From contig NZ_JACRSW010000001.1 in assembly GCF_014384965.1 (NCBI RefSeq), forward strand, positions 248,001-312,000: a stretch of DNA of 64,000 nt, read 5' to 3'. The DNA comes from Jutongia hominis (GTDB lineage: Bacteria; Bacillota; Clostridia; Lachnospirales; Lachnospiraceae). Made by a program: the position numbers and the translations under genes. Shown piece by piece: positions 55,867 through 63,023 of the stretch. The notes under the pieces are model-generated. The model was not told where the DNA came from. It saw nothing but the letters and a program-made list of their open reading frames with translations, and searched no databases. The stretch's first letter is position 1. Each line of letters starts with the position of its first letter.

Positions 55867-57243
55867 TTACTGTAGCTTGGTGTTTTCCTTACCGACAATG
55901 GTGACTGTGTCATCACAGGTCAAAACCCATAACTTCGGATTATTACTCACATCCAGACTACTTAATTCATTATTTTCACAAGACAAATACGTCAATTCGG
56001 TATTACTGCTCACATCCAAATTACTTAGCTCATTATCAGAACACACCAAATCCGTCAATGCCGTATTACTGCTCACATCTAAACTACTTAACTCATTATG
56101 TTCACAATACAATTCTGTCAAGGATGTATTTCCACTCACATCCAGACTACTTAACTCATTACTATCACAATACAACCACTCCAATTCTATATTACTGCTT
56201 ACGTCTAAACTACTTAACTGATTATCATTACAATGCAACCACTCCAATGCCGTATTACTGCTTACGTCTAAACTACTTAACTCATTATATTCACAATACA
56301 ACCACTCCAATTCCGTATTACTGCTTACGTCTAAACTACTTAACTGATTACCACGACAATCCAATGACCACAACAATGTGTTACTGCTCACATCTAAACT
56401 ACTTAGCTCATTATCACCACAATCCAATGATCTCAACCATGTGTTACTGCTCACATCTAAACTACTTAGCTTATTACTACCACAATACAAATCCGTCAAT
56501 TCTGTCAAACCACTCACATCAAGGCTGCTTAGCTTATTATCATAGCAATGCAACGCCGTCAATGCCGTCAATCGAGATGTATCCATATCACCTCGTAAAT
56601 TCTCTCTACTCCATTCTATCCCTACGAGTCTTCCTTCTTCCCATTTGTATTGCTCGGAATCCAGATCTTCACTTACAGTAGCCCCATTTTGCTTCTGTTC
56701 CTGAATAATACTTTGTAAAGCTGCTACATCAGATGCATTTTTCCCTACATACGAATCTGTCGGTACTACTGTTGCATCCGGCTTTCCTGTTGTGCTTGGC
56801 TGTGTTGTTACCCCTGGTGCTCCTGATGGGATTACACCCGGTTGTTGTGTTGTATCCGAATTCTGTGTTGTACTCGATGCCTTTGTTACAACCGGTGTTT
56901 TTGCCGGTTTCTTTACAGCCTTTACGGTCACATTGCAAGTGTATTTTTTCTTTCCTGCTTTGACCTGTACTTTTGCATTTCCTTTCTTTACTGCTACGAT
57001 CTTAACACTGTTCTTTTTCTTATTGCTCAGGCTAATGTACTTTTTGCCCGAAAGGATCTTCCATGTTGTTTTTTTCTTATTGTTTTTTAATTGAATGGTC
57101 TTACTCTTTCCAACTGTGAGTGTGACTTTTTTACTGCTTAGTTTGACGGCTTTTGCCGCCTGTGTTGTCTGTCCCGGCACAACCGATAACACCATTGTTG
57201 CCGCAAGCAGCCATGACATTTGTTTTTTCGTTATTTTCATCAT
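55867..57243 (-). CDS. secreted LRR protein with ten 21-residue Cys-type repeats
   Basis: 458 residues with the same layout as the gene downstream: signal peptide, basic Ig-like domain (about 31-112), Thr/Pro/Gln linker, then ten near-identical LRRs (about 225-435, such as ELEWLYCEYNELSSLDVSSN). The tail is DDTVTIVGKENTKLQ. AGGAGG lies 6 nt before the first of two ATG codons. The repeats are close to identical at DNA level with a 63-bp period, so copy number can probably change. It leads the third island unit, about 130 bp after shared block C. Confidence 0.84.
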   Translation of the reverse strand: MMKITKKQMSWLLAATMVLSVVPGQTTQAAKAVKLSSKKVTLTVGKSKTIQLKNNKKKTTWKILSGKKYISLSNKKKNSVKIVAVKKGNAKVQVKAGKKKYTCNVTVKAVKKPAKTPVVTKASSTTQNSDTTQQPGVIPSGAPGVTTQPSTTGKPDATVVPTDSYVGKNASDVAALQSIIQEQKQNGATVSEDLDSEQYKWEEGRLVGIEWSRENLRGDMDTSRLTALTALHCYDNKLSSLDVSGLTELTDLYCGSNKLSSLDVSSNTWLRSLDCGDNELSSLDVSSNTLLWSLDCRGNQLSSLDVSSNTELEWLYCEYNELSSLDVSSNTALEWLHCNDNQLSSLDVSSNIELEWLYCDSNELSSLDVSGNTSLTELYCEHNELSSLDVSSNTALTDLVCSDNELSNLDVSSNTELTYLSCENNELSSLDVSNNPKLWVLTCDDTVTIVGKENTKLQ

Positions 57244-57378
57244 CTGCTACCTCCTTGTATACCCGAATTTTTCTTCTAACTGACAGTTCTGAAACTTTAT
57301 ATGCCCAGTAAATAACATTACTGTTCTTTTTCTTAGCACTTTTTTAATAACTGTATTATCAGATTTTTTGTTTCTATC

Positions 57379-57450
57379 AGTATACAAAATGAAGTCATGA
57401 TAATTTTTCCATTTTTTTCACTTTTACCGGTCAGAAGCACTTTTAGAGGT
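57379..57450 (-). promoter_or_regulatory. shared upstream block C (LRR 458 unit)
   Basis: TATACT at 57379-57384 on the minus strand with the same upstream sequence as blocks A and B (GTGAAAAAAATGGAAAAATT, TGACTTCATTTTG, GACCGGTAAAAGTG). The similarity fades upstream of about 57450. It lies in the 474-bp gap 57244-57717, which also holds hairpins, repeat copy 4 and a terminator. Confidence 0.65.
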
Positions 57451-57572
57451 AAAAAACGCATTTTTTTGATATTTTTCGCACCGCTTTCACCCTTTTACGG
57501 TGTTTTTTCTCTATTTTATAGATATATCATTTTTTCAAAAATACAAAAGAATGCAAGGGCAACACTTTGCCA

Positions 57573-57621
57573 AAAGTTTAATGTACCATTAAACTTTGCA
57601 AGAATCGCTATGGCGATTCTT
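57573..57621. other. two adjacent perfect hairpins
   Basis: AAAGTTTAATG (57573-57583) pairs with CATTAAACTTT (57587-57597). AAGAATCGC (57600-57608) pairs with GCGATTCTT (57613-57621). They lie just beyond repeat copy 4 on the minus strand and have no T-runs, so they look like structural RNA or DNA elements, not terminators. Confidence 0.5.
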
Positions 57622-57626
57622 GATGA

Positions 57627-57667
57627 TATACCAATCCTATACGAGCAATTTCCCATCACACAAAAAA
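57627..57667 (-). repeat. terminator-associated repeat, copy 4
   Basis: Minus-strand TTTTTTGTGTGATGGGAAAT then TGCTCGTATAGGATTGGTAT follows the terminator at 57662-57697. From the ATG a frame reads MGNCSYRIGISSRIAIAILA and continues through the hairpins; translation is unproven. Confidence 0.5.
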
Positions 57668-57697
57668 GGCACTAACCTTTTACAGTTAATGCCCTTT
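57662..57697 (-). terminator. terminator of the CAP/LRR gene
   Basis: On the minus strand AAGGGCATTAAC pairs with GGTTAGTGCCTT, with one mismatch, and six T follow. It starts 21 bp after the stop codon. Confidence 0.8.
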
Positions 57698-57717
57698 TGA
57701 TGGATCATGATGAAATT

Positions 57718-59274
57718 CTATTTATGTTTTATCCTTGCAGTTGATGCGACTCCGTGTTTACGAAGCAGCACTTTATATTCTTTATATTTCTTTGCCGGTG
57801 TTTTTACAACCACTTTTCGGCTTATTCCTTTGAATGCATTTTTGCCAACATTTTTGTTCGTCAGCTTTGATGATTGTATATTCATATGTCTTAAACTTTT
57901 GCAATTCAAGAAAGCGTTCTTCCCTATTTTTGTAATGTTTTTTCCTATTGTTACTTTTTTTAGGCGTTTGCAATTTTTAAAAGCATTCGCTGAAATTTCT
58001 GTTACTTTATAAACGTTGCCATTAATTTTTATCGTTTTTGGAATAACAGCCGATGCATTCTTACTATTCCGTGGTTTTTTATATTTCACCGTCTTACTTT
58101 TTGAGGTTATTCCGGTTACTATATAGATATTCTTTGCATCTTTTATTTTACTTCCTAACTTTGGTGTTTTGGCTTTGTTTTGCTTAGTTTCTGCCGGGTC
58201 GGAAGAAGGCTTTGTGGCAGAAGACTTATGATCTAATGCCTGAAAGAAATGAACCGTATACGAAACATCACCTTGTTCTAATCCTGTAATATCAACCTGA
58301 AATGCATCATCCGCATTATATTTTTTTACCGAAGATGGTCTGAATATAATACATCCGATCTGACCGTAATAATCATTATCTACATAAAAAACTCCATCCG
58401 ACTTTCCTTGAGAAAACTCCCATTTTTTCCCATCATTCTTTCTGGTTAAAGTTACTTTTATTTTGGAAGCATCTACCTTATATCCCATAGAAACCGACCA
58501 TGCATAATCTGCACCGAAATATTCTACAGGCATATTCTGTGCCGGCCAGGCAACTCCGTATTCCCCGGCAGTGCTGTTATTTCTGTCAAAAGAATAAAGA
58601 GCACTATAGGTTCCGTTCTTTCCGCTAACTGCTCCGAATCCCGTTGATTTCATAGATGGATTTAAAACCCATCTTCTATGACCTACTCTGCTAATATTGT
58701 ACTTGTCTGAATCACACATAAAACCGGATATCAGTACATCATTTAAACTTTGACCGGACCAGCTGGCATAAGAAATATTGGAAGAAGAGGCTCCTTTTAA
58801 TGCCATGTTATACATATCATCTGACATTCCAGCCGGTTTTTCCGGTTCATGGCTAAGCGTATCATTCAGATAGTTTGCTAAGGAAGCTGCCTGGGCTAAT
58901 TGATTATAACTGTTATCCAATTGTACCTGATCAGAAATTCCGGCAATGTATCTGACCTGATTTAACATTGCTAACGCTGAATGCAATGTCTTATCCGATA
59001 ATTTTCCTAAAGAATAGGGTTTTGTAGTAACAGGATTCTCCGAAAACTTCAGTGCGTCATTTACAGTAGCACCGTTATTGGCGATATATGTGCGAATTTC
59101 ATCCTGCGTATGATATGCTACATTAATCCCTTTTGATGTACTGTCAGCAGAATCGGCATGAACCGATTTCGTAAAACATTTCAGCTCGCTAAAATTGAAA
59201 AGAAACGTTAAAACAAGTGACATACATGCTATACTTAAAATTCTTCCTGCGTATTTTTTCGTTATCTTCATCAT
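57718..59274 (-). CDS. secreted CAP-domain protein with BspA-type LRR
   Basis: 518 residues. A signal peptide (about 1-41) precedes a CAP/SCP-like domain (about 85-345). Recognisable parts are ALAMLNQVRYIAGISDQVQL, a histidine in LNDTLSHEPEKPAGMSDDMY, SWSGQSLNDVLISGFMCDSD and VGHRRWVLNPSMKSTGFGAV. A basic linker (about 355-400) leads to a BspA-type LRR region (about 410-490: ISANAFKNCKRLKKVTIGKN). CAP proteins are secreted and bind lipids or act as proteases in some cases; activity cannot be judged here. It has its own consensus promoter and terminator, and its leader contains an LRR gene remnant. Confidence 0.8.
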   Translation of the reverse strand: MMKITKKYAGRILSIACMSLVLTFLFNFSELKCFTKSVHADSADSTSKGINVAYHTQDEIRTYIANNGATVNDALKFSENPVTTKPYSLGKLSDKTLHSALAMLNQVRYIAGISDQVQLDNSYNQLAQAASLANYLNDTLSHEPEKPAGMSDDMYNMALKGASSSNISYASWSGQSLNDVLISGFMCDSDKYNISRVGHRRWVLNPSMKSTGFGAVSGKNGTYSALYSFDRNNSTAGEYGVAWPAQNMPVEYFGADYAWSVSMGYKVDASKIKVTLTRKNDGKKWEFSQGKSDGVFYVDNDYYGQIGCIIFRPSSVKKYNADDAFQVDITGLEQGDVSYTVHFFQALDHKSSATKPSSDPAETKQNKAKTPKLGSKIKDAKNIYIVTGITSKSKTVKYKKPRNSKNASAVIPKTIKINGNVYKVTEISANAFKNCKRLKKVTIGKNITKIGKNAFLNCKSLRHMNIQSSKLTNKNVGKNAFKGISRKVVVKTPAKKYKEYKVLLRKHGVASTARIKHK

Positions 59275-59337
59275 TTGCTTCCTCCTGTCAGAAATTTTTA
59301 CGGTTGTTGCCCTTTCGATGGATCATAATGAAATGAT

Positions 59338-59412
59338 CTATTGTGATTTGGTATTTTCTTTACCGATAACATTGACTGTGTCATCACAATACACTATTTT
59401 CATGTCTTCCAT
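59338..59412 (-). pseudogene. 3' end fragment of a Cys-type LRR gene
   Basis: The frame reads MEDMKIVYCDDTVNVIGKEN then TKSQ and a stop. This matches the last residues of the LRR gene at 55867-57243 (CDDTVTIVGKENTKLQ). It has no repeats upstream and sits in the leader of the CAP gene, so it is a leftover of a third LRR paralogue. Confidence 0.75.
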
Positions 59413-59441
59413 GTTAAATAGTAAAATATTACTATATTATT

Positions 59442-59471
59442 AGTATACACAATCGCAGGAAAACCTGTCAA
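59442..59471 (-). promoter_or_regulatory. sigma-A promoter of the CAP/LRR gene
   Basis: TTGACA (59466-59471) and TATACT (59442-59447) on the minus strand, 18 bp apart. The -10 is the same as in blocks A-C, but here a consensus -35 is present. Confidence 0.75.
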
Positions 59472-59507
59472 CATCAGACATCCCCTTCACTTCTCCAAGT
59501 TTCTTCT

Positions 59508-59636
59508 TCAATCAAGGAATGCCTCATCAACAGAAACAGCATTATCACACTTAGCTTGTGTCAAACCGGTCTGCATCGCTGTATCAAATTCTTCTTTTGA
59601 CAATGCATCTCTTGTCATCAGCAAATGCACAATACT
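59508..59636 (-). pseudogene. remnant of an antitoxin-like gene
   Basis: The frame reads LLMTRDALSKEEFDTAMQTG and ends VSVDEAFLD. It looks like the C-terminal half of a RelB/DinJ-type antitoxin ('MTREALSKEEFDAEMQKGL...VPADEVFAE'). There is no start, no N-terminal DNA-binding half and no toxin gene, so it is a decayed fragment. Confidence 0.5.
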
Positions 59637-59702
59637 TCATATAATGATCACATCCTTATAGATTCCTTTATATCTCATGGTAAACAACACATTTTCTATA
59701 GC

Positions 59703-59734
59703 AAAAAAGACCTGAGATTTCTCTCAAGTCTTTT
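59703..59734 (-). terminator. terminator of tRNA-Trp
   Basis: On the minus strand AGACTTGAGA pairs with TCTCAGGTCT around GAAA, then six T. It begins 9 bp after the tRNA. Confidence 0.88.
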
Positions 59735-59742
59735 ATCAATAA

Positions 59743-59813
59743 CAGGGGTGGAAGGAATCGAACCCTCCTCTGGAGTTTTGGAGACTCTTATTCTACCGAT
59801 GAACTACACCCCT
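59743..59813 (-). tRNA. tRNA-Trp (anticodon CCA)
   Basis: 71 nt folding as a cloverleaf: acceptor AGGGGTG/CACCCCT, D-stem GTTC/GAAT, anticodon stem AGAGT/ACTCC with loop CTCCAAA (anticodon CCA), and T-stem GAGGG/CCTTC with loop TTCGATT. The discriminator base is G, as usual for bacterial tRNA-Trp. The outermost anticodon-stem pair is A-C, a small irregularity. The 3' CCA is not encoded. Confidence 0.93.
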
Positions 59814-59849
59814 ATATCTTATGGTGTGTCACTCACAAGCGACTTTTGA

Positions 59850-59878
59850 AGTATACTACATAATAAAAATCCTGTCAA
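59850..59878 (-). promoter_or_regulatory. promoter of tRNA-Trp
   Basis: TTGACA (59873-59878) and TATACT (59850-59855) on the minus strand with a 17-bp spacer, about 37 bp before the tRNA. Confidence 0.85.
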
Positions 59879-59979
59879 GCTTTTTCTGCATTTTTCTGTT
59901 GACCCAAACTGCATTTTTAAGATATCGGGAAACTTCTTTTGCAGGAAAATCTGTACTCTGGATGTTCTTCACTTGAATT

Positions 59980-60012
59980 GTATTGCTCCACAATCGTTTT
60001 GTGGAGCAATAC
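59980..60012. other. 14-bp perfect hairpin downstream of the P-type ATPase
   Basis: GTATTGCTCCACAA (59980-59993) pairs with TTGTGGAGCAATAC (59999-60012). Neither side has a T-run, so it is at best a weak terminator or an mRNA-stabilising end for the ATPase transcript. The remainder of 59814-60085 holds only the tRNA promoter. Confidence 0.5.
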
Positions 60013-60085
60013 CTTTCTCGATTCACTGCCAATTTCAACTGCATTGCTGAAGTATACAAGTACGCTCCATTTTCAACATATTATA

Positions 60086-62722
60086 TTATTCTCCCTTTTT
60101 ATTGCGGCATAACTTTACTAATTGAATAATCACTGTCGGTATAAAGCTCAGTCCGATAATCTGCGCAATCGCTGTTGCAGACAAATTCTCCACACTGAAC
60201 ACACTGTGTAAAAACGGAACAAAGATTACCAATGCGAGGAGGCAGACACCAGCTGCAAATGCATATAAACTGTACTTATTAGAACCAAGTCCAATTTCAA
60301 AAATGGATTCTTTGCTTCTGCAGTTAAAACCGTGGAACAATCTTGCCATTGTAAGTGTGGCAAATGCCATTGTAGAAGCCTTCGCCGGATTGCCTGCAAT
60401 TCCAATATGATATGCTGTCATTGTTACAACGGCAATCAGTACGCCTTCTGCTATCATAGTCATTATAAAATCTCTGGTCATTATTCCGGTCTTAGGGTCA
60501 CGAGGTTTTTCATCCAAAAGTCTTTCATCTGCCGGCTCCATACCAATCGCAAGTGCCGGCAATGAATCCGTCAACAGATTAATGAATAACAGGTGCACAG
60601 GTGCAAAAGGTACCGGTAATCCCATAATTGAAGTATACAATACTGAAAAAACACCTGCCGTATTACCTGATAGAAGGAATAATATTGCGTTTTTAATGTT
60701 ACGGTATACATTTCTACCATTTGCTACAGCTTTAATAATAGTTGCAAAATTATCATCTGATAAAATCATGGCTGCTGCATCCTTGGAAACTTCCGTTCCC
60801 GTAATCCCCATTGCAACACCAATATCTGCCTTTTTCAGCGCAGGTGCATCATTTACACCATCACCCGTCATAGATACAATGTTGCCCTTTCTCTGCCATG
60901 CTTCTACAATTCTAATTTTATTTTCCGGTGAAACTCTGGCATATACAGATATCTTCGTTATCCTGTCATCAAGCTCTGCGTCTGTCAAAGCATCCAGTTC
61001 TGCCCCTGTAAGTGCAATATTGCCATCCTCAAATATGCCTATCCGCTTTGCAATCGCTACTGCTGTTATCTTATGATCGCCTGTAATCATAACCGGACGT
61101 ATACCCGCTTTCTTTGCATCAGCAACCGCCTCTACAGACTCAGGTCGTGGCGGATCAACCATGGAAATCAATCCAAGGAAAATAAAATTATATTCTGTAT
61201 CAACACTTAAAGGTTCGTCTGATTCCTTATATGCAAAGGATAACACTCTGAGTCCGTTTTCAGAGAAAATCCGGTTCTGCCTACGAATCTTTTCTTTTTC
61301 TGATTCTGTCATAGGGCGAATACCATCCGTGTAACGTACTGATGTACAACGGTCTAGCAGAACATCCACTGCTCCTTTAGTTAAAATTGTGGGAACACCA
61401 TGAAGACTATACTTGGTACTCATCAGTTTTCTGTCAGAATCGAAAGGAACTTCTTCCATTCTATCCATTGACTTTCTTAATATATCCTCATAAATGCCTG
61501 CACTTCCAAAAAATTTACTTGATTCTACCTGAATATTACGGAACATTTCTAACAAGGCATATTCTGTAGGATCTCCGATTCCTTTACCTTCTACTATACT
61601 CGAATCATTGGTAAGTACCGCATCATACAGCAGATATCTCTGCGTCTGATCAGTAATGTCTAGCTCTTTAGGTTCATATACCTTACCATCAATATAAATC
61701 TGCTGCACTGTCATTTTATTCTGTGTCAGTGTTCCTGTCTTATCAGAGCAGATAACAGATACACATCCAAGACTTTCTACAGCTTTCAAATCTTTGATAA
61801 TAGCATTTTCCTTAGCCATTTTCTGTGTCCCAAACGCCTGCACAATAGTCACGATAGAGCCTAATGCCTCCGGAATTGCTGCTACTGCCAATGCAACTGC
61901 AAACAACAGAGAGTCGAGAATTGTCATTTTGCGATAAATACATAAGCCAAAAACTACTGCGCATATTATCATGATCAACATTGCAAGTCTTCCGCTGAAC
62001 TTGTCAAGACTCTCCTGTAATGGTGTCTTTCTTTCCTTTGCTGCATTCATGAGTCCGGCAATTTTACCAAGCTCTGTTTTCATACCGGTTCCTGTCACTA
62101 GAACCTGTGCACGTCCATAAGTAACAAGACTGCCTGAGTAGACCATATTTACTCTGTCTGCCAATGCCGCTTTTCCTTCAATCACCATATCTGTCTTCTC
62201 TACATTGGTAGATTCCCCTGTAAGGGAACTTTCATTTACCTGCAATGAATAATTGTGTAAAATCCGTCCATCTGCTACTATCATGTCCCCGGCTTCCAGC
62301 ATAACAATATCTCCCGGAACAATTTCTCTGGAAGGAATCTCTTGTTTCACACCATTTCTAATAACTTTGGCATTGGGTGCAGATAATTGTTTGAGACTCT
62401 CCAACGAACGCTGCGCCTTGATATGCTGTACCGTTCCGAGAACTGCATTCATAATAAGTACCAGCAATATTACAATGGTACTTTCTACGTTACCTGAAAA
62501 CATTGAAATAATTGCAGCAATAATCAAAATTACTACAAGCAAATCACAAAACTGGCCTAAAAATACCTCTAGAGTGCTTTTCTTCTTTCCCTCCTGCAGG
62601 ATATTCTCACCTGTCTGCCTGCGAGTTTCTTCCACCCGGACATTGTTCAAGCCCTGCTCTGTCACGTCAAACTTCTGTAAAAGTTCCTGTGTGGAATAGT
62701 TCCAATCTTCTTTTTGTGTCAT
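60086..62722 (-). CDS. P-type cation-transporting ATPase (Ca2+/Mn2+ type)
   Basis: 878 residues from the ATG at 62722 (MTQKEDWNYSTQELLQKFDV), with GGAGG 8 nt upstream. It has a cation-ATPase N-domain, two early membrane helices (about 55-95), actuator motif SLTGESTNVEKT, helix M4 with AVAAIPEALGSIVTIVQAFG, phosphorylation site CSDKTGTLTQNKMTV, KGA loop TILTKGAVDVLL and hinge MTGDGVNDAPALKKADIGVA. Six C-terminal helices follow. The M4 motif 'AAIPEAL' and M6 'INLLTDSLPALAIGMEP' fit the SERCA/PMCA-like group. The yybP-ykoY-type leader upstream points to Mn2+ export, as for other P-type ATPases under this riboswitch. That is inference; Ca2+ remains possible. Confidence 0.92.
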   Translation of the reverse strand: MTQKEDWNYSTQELLQKFDVTEQGLNNVRVEETRRQTGENILQEGKKKSTLEVFLGQFCDLLVVILIIAAIISMFSGNVESTIVILLVLIMNAVLGTVQHIKAQRSLESLKQLSAPNAKVIRNGVKQEIPSREIVPGDIVMLEAGDMIVADGRILHNYSLQVNESSLTGESTNVEKTDMVIEGKAALADRVNMVYSGSLVTYGRAQVLVTGTGMKTELGKIAGLMNAAKERKTPLQESLDKFSGRLAMLIMIICAVVFGLCIYRKMTILDSLLFAVALAVAAIPEALGSIVTIVQAFGTQKMAKENAIIKDLKAVESLGCVSVICSDKTGTLTQNKMTVQQIYIDGKVYEPKELDITDQTQRYLLYDAVLTNDSSIVEGKGIGDPTEYALLEMFRNIQVESSKFFGSAGIYEDILRKSMDRMEEVPFDSDRKLMSTKYSLHGVPTILTKGAVDVLLDRCTSVRYTDGIRPMTESEKEKIRRQNRIFSENGLRVLSFAYKESDEPLSVDTEYNFIFLGLISMVDPPRPESVEAVADAKKAGIRPVMITGDHKITAVAIAKRIGIFEDGNIALTGAELDALTDAELDDRITKISVYARVSPENKIRIVEAWQRKGNIVSMTGDGVNDAPALKKADIGVAMGITGTEVSKDAAAMILSDDNFATIIKAVANGRNVYRNIKNAILFLLSGNTAGVFSVLYTSIMGLPVPFAPVHLLFINLLTDSLPALAIGMEPADERLLDEKPRDPKTGIMTRDFIMTMIAEGVLIAVVTMTAYHIGIAGNPAKASTMAFATLTMARLFHGFNCRSKESIFEIGLGSNKYSLYAFAAGVCLLALVIFVPFLHSVFSVENLSATAIAQIIGLSFIPTVIIQLVKLCRNKKGE

Positions 62723-62796
62723 GCACAACTCCTCCTTATAGATTAGTTTTCCGTTTATTGCTCATATAAGATTCTCTGTTTTGTTTGACGCAAAAA

Positions 62797-62956
62797 GAGA
62801 CCCCTATTGTACAACAAACGTACAATAAAAGTCTCGTTCCATTTCTACGAAGTGTACTATCCGGTTATCTGCACGACTTATCTGATATATCGCTCAATAA
62901 CGTGATGACGAACAGTACAACACCGGACAAACCGATGCGAACTACTCCCTAATATC
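62797..62956 (-). promoter_or_regulatory. yybP-ykoY-type (Mn2+) riboswitch with terminator
   Basis: The minus strand carries TTAGGGAGTAGTTCG, a small hairpin (CATCGG/CCGGTG), TTCGTCATCACG, CGTGCAGATAACCGG and then ACGAGACTTTTATTG. The last part competes with a terminator stem (GAGAC...TATTGTAC with GTACAATA...GTCTC, 62797-62835) that ends in five T. The GGGAGTAG and CGTCATCAC blocks are the hallmark of the yybP-ykoY family that senses Mn2+. The gene downstream is a P-type ATPase, a known target class. Confidence 0.72.
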
Positions 62957-62962
62957 AAGTTC

Positions 62963-62992
62963 ATCCTAACATATATATTTCTGATATGTCAA
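62963..62992 (-). promoter_or_regulatory. promoter of the riboswitch-ATPase unit
   Basis: TTGACA (62987-62992) and TAGGAT (62963-62968) on the minus strand, 18 bp apart, directly before the riboswitch. Confidence 0.7.
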
Positions 62993-63023
62993 ATTATTTT
63001 CTTAATCCGGCAAGGGCATTTCA

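Noticed and set aside
55877..56681. Long plus-strand frames across the LRR gene
   Set aside because: They are antisense shadows caused by the 63-bp repeats; they lack ribosome sites and the minus-strand frame has clear LRR protein features.
59740..59814. Possible integration site at tRNA-Trp
   Set aside because: No integrase and no direct repeat of the tRNA 3' end were found nearby, so an attachment site is not supported.
59856..60059. Minus-strand 67-codon frame between the ATPase and tRNA-Trp
   Set aside because: It has no ribosome site, runs through a perfect hairpin and the tRNA promoter, and resembles no family.
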